In this document: piece by piece, positions 1-8,878 of the stretch
Position numbering within the stretch: position 1 is the stretch's first letter
How the letters are laid out: every line of letters starts with the position of its first letter
Source: a bacterium
Lineage (GTDB): Bacteria; Myxococcota_A; Bradymonadia; UBA7976; UBA1532
Reading direction: 5' to 3'
Length of the DNA stretch: 64,000 bases
Assembly: GCA_030427205.1 (NCBI GenBank)
Contig: JAUHXC010000033.1
Location: 1 to 64,000 of the forward strand
Made by a program: the position numbers and the translations under genes
Notes under the pieces: model-generated
Database searches by the model: none
The model's input: only the letters and a program-made list of their open reading frames with translations
Told to the model about the DNA's origin: nothing

Positions 1-42
1 GCCCGCCCGGTGACCCGCGCGGTGCGGCTCACGCCCCGCTGA
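1..42 (+). CDS. 3' end of an upstream gene (possible, partial)
   Basis: The first frame stays open from base 1 and stops at TGA 40-42, just before trmL. Only 13 codons (ending VRLTPR) are visible, so no function can be given. It could equally be non-coding. Confidence 0.25.
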   Translation, partial: ARPVTRAVRLTPR

Positions 43-57
43 TCGCGAGCGAAGACC

Positions 58-519
58 ATGCGCATCGTGCTCGTACACCCGGAGATCCCGGGCAATACCG
101 GCGCCATCGGGCGGCTGTGCGCCGCGACGGCGACGCCGCTGTGGCTGGTCGAGCCCCTGGGCTTCAGCCTGGAGGACCGCTATCTCAAGCGCGCCGGCCT
201 CGACTACTGGCCGTGGATCGATCTCACGGTGGTCGATCACTGGCACAAGGCGTTGCGGTCGCCACCGGCGCCGGGGCGCACCTGGCTGTTCACCGCCCAC
301 GCCGAGCGCTCGTACGTCGACGCGGACTTCGCGGTCGGCGACGCGCTGGTCTTCGGCAAGGAGTCGGTGGGCCTGTCGGCCGACGTGCTCGAGGCCTTCC
401 CCGCCGAGCAGCAGCTGCGCATTCCCATGGTGACGACCCACGTGCGCAGCCTCAACCTGGCGCAGTGCGCCGCCGTCGCGCTCTACGAGGCCCGCCGTCA
501 GGCCGGTCTGCTGGGTTGA
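58..519 (+). CDS. trmL: tRNA (cytidine(34)-2'-O)-methyltransferase TrmL
   Basis: 153 residues, the usual size for TrmL/YibK of the SPOUT superfamily, which 2'-O-methylates the wobble base of leucine tRNAs using S-adenosylmethionine. The family motifs are all present: NTGAIGRLCAAT near residue 13, FGKESVGLS near residue 100, and IPMVTTHVRSLNLAQCAAVA near residue 122. The last two form the trefoil knot that holds the cofactor. The ATG at 58 gives the expected N-terminal strand MRIVLVHPEIPGNTG. It acts in the cytoplasm as a dimer in known members. The next gene follows after 104 bases and seems unrelated. Confidence 0.93.
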   Translation: MRIVLVHPEIPGNTGAIGRLCAATATPLWLVEPLGFSLEDRYLKRAGLDYWPWIDLTVVDHWHKALRSPPAPGRTWLFTAHAERSYVDADFAVGDALVFGKESVGLSADVLEAFPAEQQLRIPMVTTHVRSLNLAQCAAVALYEARRQAGLLG

Positions 520-623
520 GCCGGCCCGCGACCCCGCCGGCCGCCCGCGCGTCAGTTCCCCGTGACCTGCCGGGCGACCTGCGGAGCGTCGGACGGGCCG
601 CACACCGCGAGACGGAGGATCCG

Positions 624-1007
624 ATGAACGCGTCCCAGAATGCCGATGCGACCGCGTGGCTGACCCGCGCCGCCCACGAACTCGACGGCGCGCGCGTAGC
701 CTGGGACGAAGGCAACGCCGGTAAAGGCCGGGTGTGCGCCCGGCGGGCGGCGGGCATGGCGCTCAAGGCGTGGCTCGTCGGCGATCCGCGCCCCGCGGGC
801 CCCGACTACGGCCGCTCGTTCATGCATCACCTCAACGCGCTGGCCGACGACGGGCAGGTCGAGACGGCCGTGCGTGAGGCCGCCGCGCGGTTGGCCGCCC
901 GCGCGGTGCCGCCCGGCGGCTTCACGGTGCCGTTGCCCGAGCGCTTGACGCCGATGCACGACGCCGAGCTGATCATGAGCTGGTGCGCGGGCAAGACCGG
1001 CGCCTGA
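624..1007 (+). CDS. Small HEPN-like hypothetical protein
   Basis: 127 residues. The ATG at 624 is chosen because a clear GGAGG lies just upstream; the frame is open further 5' but that part overlaps trmL. The N-terminal half (WLTRAAHELDGAR, then ARRAAGMALKAWL) has the two-helix pattern of HEPN domains, followed by an RSFMHHLNAL segment containing an R-x4-H arrangement. HEPN proteins are often RNases or partners of nucleotidyltransferases, but no MNT or toxin partner is adjacent. The remainder is alanine-rich and helical. The family call is an inference from pattern only. Confidence 0.5.
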   Translation: MNASQNADATAWLTRAAHELDGARVAWDEGNAGKGRVCARRAAGMALKAWLVGDPRPAGPDYGRSFMHHLNALADDGQVETAVREAAARLAARAVPPGGFTVPLPERLTPMHDAELIMSWCAGKTGA

Positions 1008-1040
1008 TCGCCCGACCGGCCGACCGCCACACCGCAGCGG

Positions 1041-2678
1041 TCACGGCACGTCGTTCGGCAGCGCGACATCACGCTCTCCGAGGCGGAACAGCAGCGTCTG
1101 ATTCATGAACAGCTCGGGGTCGTCGGGCGACGCGCCGCCCAGGACACCGCCGGTCACGAAGACCGTGCCATCGGCCAACCGGACGGCGGTCAGATGACTG
1201 CGCCGCAGGTTCATGGGCTCGGGCAGCGCGAACGGCCACCAGCGACCGCCGGCGGTATTCTCGAACAACTCGACGAAGACCTCCCGATCGGCCTCGTTCA
1301 TGTCGGCGGGCTCCGCTTCGCCGCCGATCGCGAGCGCATAGCCGCCGACATCGCCGATGCGGGCCAGCCCGAAGGCGAAGCGCGCCCGGTACATGTCGGG
1401 CCCCGGGGAGACCTCCCAGGTCGGCAGGGCGTGGCGGGCGATGAACGCGGTGGTGGCCAGGCGCGAGGCCTGGACGCCGCCGGGCAGCGGGCCGAAGGCG
1501 TGGCTGCGCCCGCCGGCCACCAAGACCTGATCATCGAACGCGACCGCCGAGGGGTAGACCCGGCGCAGCGCGTCGTCCGAGATGCGGGTCCAGCCGGCGT
1601 CGCTGTAGATCTCGGCCGAGTTGAGCGCCGCCAGCGCGCCGCCGGCGCCACCGAGCACCATCGGCACGCCCCGCACGTCGACGATCCCGTGGCCATAGCG
1701 CGCCTCGGTCAGCATGCCCGGCTCGACCTCTGCGCCGGGCCCCCACGGGCTGATCTGCGCGGTCGGCGCCGCGTCCGGCCCGCCCTGGCCGCCGATGAGC
1801 CAGATCGCGCGGCCATCGCTCCAGGCGCGCGCAAGGGCCACCGGCGTCGCCAGCTCGCCGAGCACCACCCACTCCTCTTCGCCCACCGTCCACATCAGGA
1901 CGGTCGAGCGCGCCACCCAGAACGGATCCCCGCCGGTATCGCCGGCGCCCCCCAGCACGACCACGGCGTCGCCATCGACGGGGTCGGCATAGGCCAGGCT
2001 GTGTCCCCAGCGGCCTTCGGACCCACCGGCCATGCCCGGCAGGTCGGGTCCCGGGGTCCACTCATTCGTCGCCGGATCGTAGACCTGCACCGCCGCGAGC
2101 GCGCGCCCGCCCTGGCCGTCGTCGCGCAGGCCGCCGACGACCACCACCCGCCCGTCGGGCAGGGCGACGGCCTCGGGCCAGCTGAGGCGAACGGGCATCG
2201 GGGCGGCCTCGGCGACCTGGGGGCAGGGGATGATGCCGCGGTTGTCCTGCGGGCCGGCCACCATCGCGAGGGGCAGGCAGTTGGAGAACGCCAGCGGTCC
2301 GGGCGGGCCCATGTCGGGGTCGATGGCCGCGTCGGGCACCCCGATGTCGGGGATCGCGGCATCGGGCAGATGCATGTCGAGGGGCTGCATGTCGGGTGGC
2401 TGCATGTCGGGTGGCTGCATGTCGGGTGGCTGCATGTCGAGGGCCGCATCGTCGCGCTGCGCGTCGAGCGCCATGTCGACCGGCGCCGCGTCGGCCTGCG
2501 CATCACGCTGCCCGCGGTCGAGCGTCTGAGCGTCGGGCAGCCGCCCATCGCCGGCGCCGACATCCACCGCGCCGCCGACCTGCGTCGGCTCGGGCACGTC
2601 CACACAGGCGGTCAGCAGGCACAGCGTCAGCAGGCGCAACGTCAGCAGGCGCGTCGCGCGCGCACATGTCGGCTTCAC
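1041..2678 (-). CDS. Kelch-repeat lipoprotein A
   Basis: 545 residues, starting at GTG 2676-2678 with a CAGGAG ribosome-binding site just upstream. A longer frame reaches 2750 but has no such site. Residues 1-25 form a lipoprotein signal (LLTLCLLTAC, lipidated Cys25), followed by an Asp-rich linker of DMQPP repeats, then Kelch-type beta-propeller repeats with the typical GG and GRVVVVGG signatures and NEW or NSAEIY strand endings. It is probably anchored to the outer membrane with a surface or periplasmic propeller. Both this protein and the next begin their mature part with CVDVPEPT, so they are tandem paralogues, 68 bases apart and on the same strand. Ligand unknown. Confidence 0.85.
   Translation of the reverse strand: MKPTCARATRLLTLRLLTLCLLTACVDVPEPTQVGGAVDVGAGDGRLPDAQTLDRGQRDAQADAAPVDMALDAQRDDAALDMQPPDMQPPDMQPPDMQPLDMHLPDAAIPDIGVPDAAIDPDMGPPGPLAFSNCLPLAMVAGPQDNRGIIPCPQVAEAAPMPVRLSWPEAVALPDGRVVVVGGLRDDGQGGRALAAVQVYDPATNEWTPGPDLPGMAGGSEGRWGHSLAYADPVDGDAVVVLGGAGDTGGDPFWVARSTVLMWTVGEEEWVVLGELATPVALARAWSDGRAIWLIGGQGGPDAAPTAQISPWGPGAEVEPGMLTEARYGHGIVDVRGVPMVLGGAGGALAALNSAEIYSDAGWTRISDDALRRVYPSAVAFDDQVLVAGGRSHAFGPLPGGVQASRLATTAFIARHALPTWEVSPGPDMYRARFAFGLARIGDVGGYALAIGGEAEPADMNEADREVFVELFENTAGGRWWPFALPEPMNLRRSHLTAVRLADGTVFVTGGVLGGASPDDPELFMNQTLLFRLGERDVALPNDVP
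2371..2445 (-). repeat. 15-bp tandem repeat encoding DMQPP units
   Basis: Five consecutive 15-bp units of the form TGCATGTCGGGTGGC (first and last units diverged) lie inside Kelch lipoprotein A and encode the Asp-Met-Gln-Pro-Pro linker. Units are a multiple of three, so copy-number change would keep frame and only change linker length. Confidence 0.85.
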
Positions 2679-2746
2679 GATCGAACTCCTGGGGGTCCAC
2701 CCCGCTCTTGGCCGTCCCGCGCCGGCTCTTTCCCATCGCCGGCCGC

Positions 2747-5503
2747 TCACTGCATCGGCTCGTCCGGTGGCGGGCCCTCACCCGCCGGTGCCGGCAGCCG
2801 CACGTCGAGCCCGAAGACCAGCACCTCGTCCAGCGGCGCGCCGGTCTGAGCGTCATTGCCGCCCACGATGACCACATCCCGCCAGCTGACCCGGTTGGTC
2901 TGCTGCGGCCCGGTTTCGACGATGCCGGCCAGCCAGCTGTGACTCACGCCACGGTGCCCGCGCCGCGGTCGGATGCCGTCCGGCAAGACGTAGGCGTAGC
3001 GCGTGCCGCTGTCGCGGAAGACCAACTCCACCAGCGCCCGGTCGCCGCCGTCCTCGCCGCCGACGATGAGATGAGCCGGCGCCTCGCTGCCGAGCAGCCC
3101 GATGGCGTTGACCGTCGGCCGCGAGCGGGGGACCGCCATGCGCCCCACCTCGGCGATGCCCTGGCGGGCCGCGTCGAAGCGCTGCCACAGATCGCTCGAC
3201 CCACCGGCCGGCTCGGCCTTGCCGCCGAAGATATCGACCCCGTCCCGACCGCCGATGCAGGTCGAGTCGCCCAGCGCCGTGCCGGGGGCCATCTCGACCC
3301 AGGCCGGGTCGCCGGGGGTGAAGGTCTCGATCGCGCCGGTCGTCGCGCCGGGCACGAAGCCGCCGTAGGTCATCACCCATCGGCCGCCGTCGTCGTTGAT
3401 CACACACGAGACATGGCGGGTCCGGGCGACGTTCAACGACGGCAGCGCGAGCACGCCGCCCAGGGTGAACTGCTCGACGCTGGCCAGCAGCGCCCCCGGG
3501 GCGCCGGTCTGGCCGCCGATCGCGATGATGTCCTGGCCGACGACGACCACCGCGGCGTTGGCCCGGGGTTCGGCGAAGGCGTGGGCCGACTCGCTCCAGG
3601 TCCCTTCGCCGGGGTCGTAATACTCGACCGCGTCCTGCGCCTCGTAGTCCCCGCGGACCCATGTGGCGTAGCCGCCGAGCACCAGCAACGGCGGATCGAG
3701 ATCGTTGCTCAGCCGCAGGAGCGTATGCCCCGCGCGGGCCGAGGGCAGGCCCGGCGCCGCGTCCCAGGCGGTGGTCCCCGGCAGCCACGACTCGACGACA
3801 TCGCTGAGTGTGCCCGTGGCGGTATCGAGCCCGCCGGTGACGATGATCCGCCCCTCCGGGATCGCGACCGCGCCCACCTCGTTGCGCGGCGCCGACAGGG
3901 GCGGCCCGCGCCAGAGCCGCAGGCAGGGCGCATCGGGCTGCTCGCCCGCGGGGAAGAGGCAGCCGCCGAGGCGCCGCGGCGCGTCGGGCGGCAGCTCCAG
4001 GTCGAAGCGCAGCGCCTGCCCCATGTACGCCGCCGGATCGGTCGGATCCAGCGCGGGATCATAGCCCCCGGCCACGAGCACGCCGTGCCCGTCGGGCGTC
4101 TCGAAGCTCGCCGCCGTATGCAGCGCCCGCCGCTGGCGCACCGGCGCGGGCAGCTGGAACGCCATGAAGCGGTCGCCGTGCGGATCGTAGAGCTCGACGA
4201 TGCCCGGCTCGCCGGGCGCCGGCGCGTCTCCCCCGCCCGACTCGCCGCCCACCACCAGCCGCCAGCCCTGGCCCGCCGGGCCGATCGCCGAGACCGTGGG
4301 GCGCATGCGCGGCTCGCTGAGCGGCGGCAGCGGGACGAAGCGGTTGTAGCGGCTCTGATAGCGGAACGCCGCGTCGGTCGGCGGGTCACCGGCGCGTTCG
4401 ATGCCGCCCACGAAGAGCGCGCCTTCGGGCAGCGGCGCCGCGCCGCCGAAGCCCCGAGGCTGCGGCGGATCGGGCAGCGGCAGCAGCGCGATGTCGCCCT
4501 CGCCGTAGCGCTCGGCGGCGACCACCGATCCGCGATCGGTGCCCAGACCGCCGACGATGAGCACCGAGTCGTCGGGCAGGGTCACCGCCGCCGGGCCGGT
4601 GCGCGCGGCGCGCAGCCCGTCCGCGTCCATGGTGATCGGCGCGAAGTCGACGATCACGTCGAAGGCCGTCGTCGGCAGCGCTTCGCGATCCGCCGTGCCG
4701 CCGACATACACCGCGCCGACGCCCGGTACGTAGGTCATCGCGCCGTCCGAGCGGCCGGGCTGCAGGCTGCCCTCGACGCGGGCCCAGCCGGCCGGGCCCG
4801 GCATCCAGCGATGCGCCGTCGCGGTGCCCTCCCAATAACCGTCGTCGGCCCGCTGCGCCGAGCCGCCGGCCACCACCAGCGAGCCGTCGTCGGTGCGCAC
4901 CGCGGCGTGGCCCCAGCGGCCGCCGGGCAGCGATGGGCCGTCGGCGACCCAGCGGTGCGTCTCCGGGTCGTAGATGCGCAGCGTGGCCATGCCCTGCGCC
5001 GGCCGCTGGCTGACGTCGAGCCCGCCGATGACCGCCACCCGCTGCCCGCCGGCCGGCAGTTCGAAGGCGACGCTGGCGGCGAAGGCGAAGCGCTGATCGG
5101 GGTCGCCGGCGGATCGCACCCGCAGGCAGAAGCCGTCGGGCGGGGGTGGATCGGTGAGGGGCACGAGGCACGCGTCGACGGGCGCGGGCGCGCCCATGTC
5201 GGCCTCGCCGTCGGGCGCAGCGTCGCGCGGCGGCGCAGTATCGAGTGGCGGCGCAGTATCGCCCGACGGCGCGGTATCGAGCGCGCCGTCGGGCGGCGGC
5301 GCGACCGCATCGAGCGCGCTGTCGAGCGGCGTGCTGTCCGGTCCGGCATCCCGCGGGCCATCGGCCGGGTCGACGCGCTGATCCGACGTCGGCGGCCCGC
5401 GGTCGACGATCGCCGTGGGCTCGGGCACGTCGACACAGCCCGCCGCGCCGATCATCAGGCAGGCCGCCCACCAGCGGGCCTGCCCGTACGCCACTCGGAA
5501 CAT
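2747..5503 (-). CDS. Kelch-repeat lipoprotein B (double propeller)
   Basis: 918 residues. The ATG at 5501-5503 has a GAGGGGTGGA site in front; the same frame is open far upstream, but that stretch runs antisense to the ClpV-like gene and is rejected. Lipoprotein signal ends at Cys23 (MIGAAGC). A linker rich in DTAPP/DAAP repeats (residues about 60-110) leads into Kelch repeats (for example LVVAGGSAQ, RIIVTGGLDTATG). The protein is about twice the propeller length of its neighbour: two Kelch blocks are separated by a second CLF/CLRLW segment near residue 520, suggesting internal duplication. Cell-envelope binding role inferred; no enzymatic motif seen. Confidence 0.85.
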   Translation of the reverse strand: MFRVAYGQARWWAACLMIGAAGCVDVPEPTAIVDRGPPTSDQRVDPADGPRDAGPDSTPLDSALDAVAPPPDGALDTAPSGDTAPPLDTAPPRDAAPDGEADMGAPAPVDACLVPLTDPPPPDGFCLRVRSAGDPDQRFAFAASVAFELPAGGQRVAVIGGLDVSQRPAQGMATLRIYDPETHRWVADGPSLPGGRWGHAAVRTDDGSLVVAGGSAQRADDGYWEGTATAHRWMPGPAGWARVEGSLQPGRSDGAMTYVPGVGAVYVGGTADREALPTTAFDVIVDFAPITMDADGLRAARTGPAAVTLPDDSVLIVGGLGTDRGSVVAAERYGEGDIALLPLPDPPQPRGFGGAAPLPEGALFVGGIERAGDPPTDAAFRYQSRYNRFVPLPPLSEPRMRPTVSAIGPAGQGWRLVVGGESGGGDAPAPGEPGIVELYDPHGDRFMAFQLPAPVRQRRALHTAASFETPDGHGVLVAGGYDPALDPTDPAAYMGQALRFDLELPPDAPRRLGGCLFPAGEQPDAPCLRLWRGPPLSAPRNEVGAVAIPEGRIIVTGGLDTATGTLSDVVESWLPGTTAWDAAPGLPSARAGHTLLRLSNDLDPPLLVLGGYATWVRGDYEAQDAVEYYDPGEGTWSESAHAFAEPRANAAVVVVGQDIIAIGGQTGAPGALLASVEQFTLGGVLALPSLNVARTRHVSCVINDDGGRWVMTYGGFVPGATTGAIETFTPGDPAWVEMAPGTALGDSTCIGGRDGVDIFGGKAEPAGGSSDLWQRFDAARQGIAEVGRMAVPRSRPTVNAIGLLGSEAPAHLIVGGEDGGDRALVELVFRDSGTRYAYVLPDGIRPRRGHRGVSHSWLAGIVETGPQQTNRVSWRDVVIVGGNDAQTGAPLDEVLVFGLDVRLPAPAGEGPPPDEPMQ

Positions 5504-5623
5504 CCGTCCACCCCTCGTATTGACCACCCGAGCGTGCGGGCTCACCTCGGGCGGGTCAAGCCTGCCACGCTGCGCCCAGCGAGCGCCGTTGACCGGGGCC
5601 GGCCGCCGGGCCAAGCTACTGCC

Positions 5624-8284
5624 GTGCGCGACCCCCTCGACACTCTGGTGCAGCGGCTCGATCGGCCGGTGAGCGACGCCCTCGACGCCGCCGCCGCCCA
5701 CGCCGCTCGGCGGGCGCGGGCGATCGAGATCGAGCACCTGCTCGCCGCGCTGGCGCCGCGCGCGCTCGCCCCCGCCCTGAGCCGGGCCGGTCTCGACGGC
5801 CCGCGGGTCGCCCGCACCCTGCGGCGGGCGGCCGATGCCGACGCCAACGGCCCCGGCGCGCCCGGCCGACCGCCGCCCATCGGCCGGGTCCTGCATCGGG
5901 TCCTGCGCGAAGCCTGGCTCGTCGCCAGCCTCGAAGCCCGCGGCGAGCGCATCCCCGCCGAGGCGATCCTGCTCGTGGCCCTCGAGCTGCCCGACGTGCG
6001 CAGCCGCATCGTGCGCGCCGCGCCGCTGCTCGCCGGCCTCGACCTCGACCTGCTGCGCGCCGCCGTGCCCCGCCTCGGTCGCCCGGCGGGCGCCGCCGAG
6101 CCGGCGGTCGATGCCGCGCCCGATCCGCCGCCGACGTCCGAGGCCCTCGCCCGCTACGCCACCGACCTCACCGCCCAGGCCCGCGACGGCGGCATCGACC
6201 CGATCATCGGCCGCGACCGGGAGATCCGGCAGGTGATCGACATCCTCGCCCGCCGACGCCAGAACAACCCGATCCTGGTCGGCGAGGCGGGGGTCGGCAA
6301 GACGGCGGTGGTCGAGGGGCTCGCCCGGCGCATCGCCGCCGACGACGTGCCGCCGAGCCTGCGCGGCATACAGCTCTGGGCGCTCGACCTCGCCGCGCTG
6401 CAAGCCGGCGCCAGCCTGCAGGGCGAGTTCGAACAGCGCCTCGAAGCGTGCATCGCCGAGGCCCGCGGCGGCGACGTGGTGCTCTTCATCGACGAGGCCC
6501 ACACCCTCATCGGCGCCGGCGGGGCCGAGGGCCGGGGCGACGCGGCCAACCTGCTCAAGCCGGCCCTGGCCCGCGGCGCCCTGCGCACCGTCGCCGCGAC
6601 CACCTGGGCCGAGTACACCCAGCACATCGAGCCCGACGCGGCGCTGACCCGGCGCTTCCAGCCGGTGCGGGTCGACGAGCCGGCGATCGACGTGGCCACC
6701 GACATGCTGCGGGCCATCGCGCCGACCCTCGAAGCCCACCACGACGTGGCCGTGCTCGACGGGGCCATCGTCGCCGCCGTGCGCCTCTCGGCGCGCTACG
6801 TGCCCGATCGCAAGCTGCCCGACAAGGCCATCGCGGTGCTCGATACCGCCTGCGCCCGGGTCGCGCTCGGCCAGCGGGCCACGCCGGCCGCGGTCGAGGC
6901 CGCCGCCCGCCGCGTCGAGCGGCTCGAGGCCGAGGTCGACCGCCTCGAGCGGGAGAACGCCACCGTCGGCCAGCACCGCGCGCGCCTCGGCGAGCTCATC
7001 CCCGCGCTGGAGGCCGCCCGCACCGCGCACGCCGAGCTGACCGACCGCTGGCAGGCCGAGCTGGCGCTCGCCGAGCGCATCCTCGAGCAATCCGCCGCCC
7101 TCGCCGCGGGCAAAGGCGGCGAGAAGGCCCGCCGGGCGTTGCTGCGCGAGCGCGAGAGCCTGGCGATGCTGCAGGGCGAGCGGCCGATGGTGCCGCTCGA
7201 GGTCGACCGGGCCGCGGTGGCGGCGATCATCGAAGACTGGACCGGCATCCCCGCCGGCGAGCTGCGCCCCGACGCCCGGGCGGCGCTCAGCGACCTGCGG
7301 GCCCGGCTCGGCGCGCGGGTCATCGGTCAGGCCGCCGCGCTCGACGCGATCGATCATCGGCTGCAGATCGCCGGCGCCGGCCTGCAGGACCCCGACCGCC
7401 CGCTGGGCGTCTTCCTGCTCGCCGGCCCCAGCGGCGTCGGCAAGACCGAGACCGCCATCGCGCTGGCCGACGCGCTCTTCGGCGGGGCGGACGGCGCGCT
7501 GATCACCATCAACCTCAGCGAGTACCAGGAGCCGCACTCGGTCAGCGGCCTGCGCGGCGCGCCGCCGGGCTACGTGGGCTACGGGCGCGGCGGCGTGTTG
7601 ACCGAGGCCGTGCGCCGGCGGCCGTATTGCGTGGTGCTGCTCGACGAGATGGAGAAGGCCCACCCCGACGTCGCCGAGCTGTTCTTCCAGGTCTTCGACA
7701 AGGGCGCGCTCGAAGACGGGCAGGGCACGCCGGTCGACTTCCGCCACGCGGTCATCCTGGCGACGAGCAACGCCGCCGACGATGCCATCGTTCGCATGGC
7801 AGACCAGTCATCAGATGCCATCCGGGATGCCATCGCGCCGGCCCTGCTCGAATACTTCCCGCCGGCGCTGCTGGGCCGGATGACCGTCGTGCCCTATCGC
7901 CCGTTGGGCGCCGCCGAGCTGACGCGCATCGCCGCGCTGCAGCTGGACAAAGTCGCCCGCCGGTTCACCGCGCGGCACGGCCGGCGCCTCGACTGGACCC
8001 CCGCCGTGCCCCGCGCCCTGGTCGATACCCGCGGCGCCCGCAACAGCGGCGCGCGCACCATCCTGCAACGCATCGACGGTCAGATCCTGCCGCGGGTCGC
8101 CGCGGCGGTGCTGGCGGCCGACGTGCTCGGCGACCTGCGCATCGGCCACGGGTCGTCGGGCTTCACGGTCATGCCATCCGATGCCATCTCCGAGTCATCG
8201 CAGATGCCATCTGACCCATCCGTCGATGGCATCGAGGTGCGCGACACCGCCATCCTCTCGGCGGTCGACCTGCCCGACGGATGA
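5624..8284 (+). CDS. clpV: TssH/ClpV-type AAA+ ATPase
   Basis: 886 residues from the GTG at 5624, matching the roughly 880 residues of ClpV; no strong ribosome-binding site is visible. It has two AAA+ modules: Walker A GEAGVGKT at 220 and GPSGVGKT at 601, Walker B FIDEAH near 288 and LLDEME near 672, with a coiled-coil middle domain around 420-550. Several segments are typical of TssH rather than ClpB: LDTACARVAL, ATTWAEYTQHIEPDAAL and LIGAGGAEGRGDAANLL. ClpV disassembles contracted type VI secretion sheaths, yet no other tss gene is in the window. The C-terminal tail after residue 840 is unusual and rich in MPSDA-type segments encoded by GATGCCATC motifs. Confidence 0.85.
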   Translation: MRDPLDTLVQRLDRPVSDALDAAAAHAARRARAIEIEHLLAALAPRALAPALSRAGLDGPRVARTLRRAADADANGPGAPGRPPPIGRVLHRVLREAWLVASLEARGERIPAEAILLVALELPDVRSRIVRAAPLLAGLDLDLLRAAVPRLGRPAGAAEPAVDAAPDPPPTSEALARYATDLTAQARDGGIDPIIGRDREIRQVIDILARRRQNNPILVGEAGVGKTAVVEGLARRIAADDVPPSLRGIQLWALDLAALQAGASLQGEFEQRLEACIAEARGGDVVLFIDEAHTLIGAGGAEGRGDAANLLKPALARGALRTVAATTWAEYTQHIEPDAALTRRFQPVRVDEPAIDVATDMLRAIAPTLEAHHDVAVLDGAIVAAVRLSARYVPDRKLPDKAIAVLDTACARVALGQRATPAAVEAAARRVERLEAEVDRLERENATVGQHRARLGELIPALEAARTAHAELTDRWQAELALAERILEQSAALAAGKGGEKARRALLRERESLAMLQGERPMVPLEVDRAAVAAIIEDWTGIPAGELRPDARAALSDLRARLGARVIGQAAALDAIDHRLQIAGAGLQDPDRPLGVFLLAGPSGVGKTETAIALADALFGGADGALITINLSEYQEPHSVSGLRGAPPGYVGYGRGGVLTEAVRRRPYCVVLLDEMEKAHPDVAELFFQVFDKGALEDGQGTPVDFRHAVILATSNAADDAIVRMADQSSDAIRDAIAPALLEYFPPALLGRMTVVPYRPLGAAELTRIAALQLDKVARRFTARHGRRLDWTPAVPRALVDTRGARNSGARTILQRIDGQILPRVAAAVLAADVLGDLRIGHGSSGFTVMPSDAISESSQMPSDPSVDGIEVRDTAILSAVDLPDG
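7781..8233. repeat. Cluster of GATGNCATC palindromes in clpV 3' end
   Basis: Six copies of the 9-bp palindrome GATGNCATC occur at 7781, 7814, 7826, 8180, 8203 and 8225, with a CATGCCATC variant at 8170. They lie in coding sequence and use GAT for Asp, in a gene where Asp codons are mostly GAC. Confidence 0.7.
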
Positions 8285-8308
8285 CTGCCCGACGGGTGAC
8301 TGCCCCGT

Positions 8309-8878
8309 TCACCGCCCCAGCGCACCGAGCAAGCGGTCGAGCCGGAAGGCGCGCAGCAGCTCGACGAAGGCCGGCGCGGGCGTACCCGGCAGCTCGACCG
8401 CCACCCGCACCGGCGCCGCTCGATTGCCCGCCGCGTCGGTCGCGACCAACTCGAGCTGCAGCGACATGGCCCATTGCGCGGCGGGCGGCGCGTCGTGCCA
8501 CTCGAAGAACAGCTGCCCGTCCACCGCCCGCAGGGGCGCGTCCTTCAGCCTGAACGGCGGCCGCCCTTCGACCGCCGAGATCCAGTAGGCCACGCCTTCC
8601 TCGCGCGGGGCGACGGTCAGGGTCACCCCGCCCGAGCGGCCACAGTCGAAGAGCGACACGGTCTCTGTCTGGCGTCTCACCTCGACGGCGACCCGCTGGA
8701 TGGGCTGCGGCGGCACCCGGTCATCAGCCTGAGCGCCGGGCCAGATCTGCATCTCCGTATTGCCGCCGGTCCGCACGCAGGCCTCCGCCGACCCGGCGCC
8801 CGCCAAGCTGCCCGCCACGCTGCCCGCCAGCGCCAGCGTGACGCCGAGCAGCGCCGCCCGCCGGGCCCATTCACTCAC
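8309..8878 (-). CDS. Secreted hypothetical protein
   Basis: 189 residues. Residues 1-33 form a Sec signal peptide (AALLGVTLALAGSVAGSLAG, likely cut after SAEA). The mature part has two early cysteines and beta-strand segments such as VTLTVAP and LQLELVATDAAGN, the latter resembling the edge strands of Ig-like or Big domains. It is the third gene of a minus-strand operon: its ATG at 8876-8878 overlaps the end of the preceding gene by 8 bases, which suggests translational coupling. I recognise no family. Periplasmic or extracellular location is inferred. Confidence 0.7.
   Translation of the reverse strand: MSEWARRAALLGVTLALAGSVAGSLAGAGSAEACVRTGGNTEMQIWPGAQADDRVPPQPIQRVAVEVRRQTETVSLFDCGRSGGVTLTVAPREEGVAYWISAVEGRPPFRLKDAPLRAVDGQLFFEWHDAPPAAQWAMSLQLELVATDAAGNRAAPVRVAVELPGTPAPAFVELLRAFRLDRLLGALGR

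Noticed and set aside
5504-7747. Long open frame antisense to the clpV-like gene, in frame with Kelch lipoprotein B
   Set aside because: The clpV-like frame has clear AAA+ motifs; the antisense frame is Gly/Arg-rich with no domain, and a good start with lipoprotein signal exists at 5503. High GC leaves antisense frames open.
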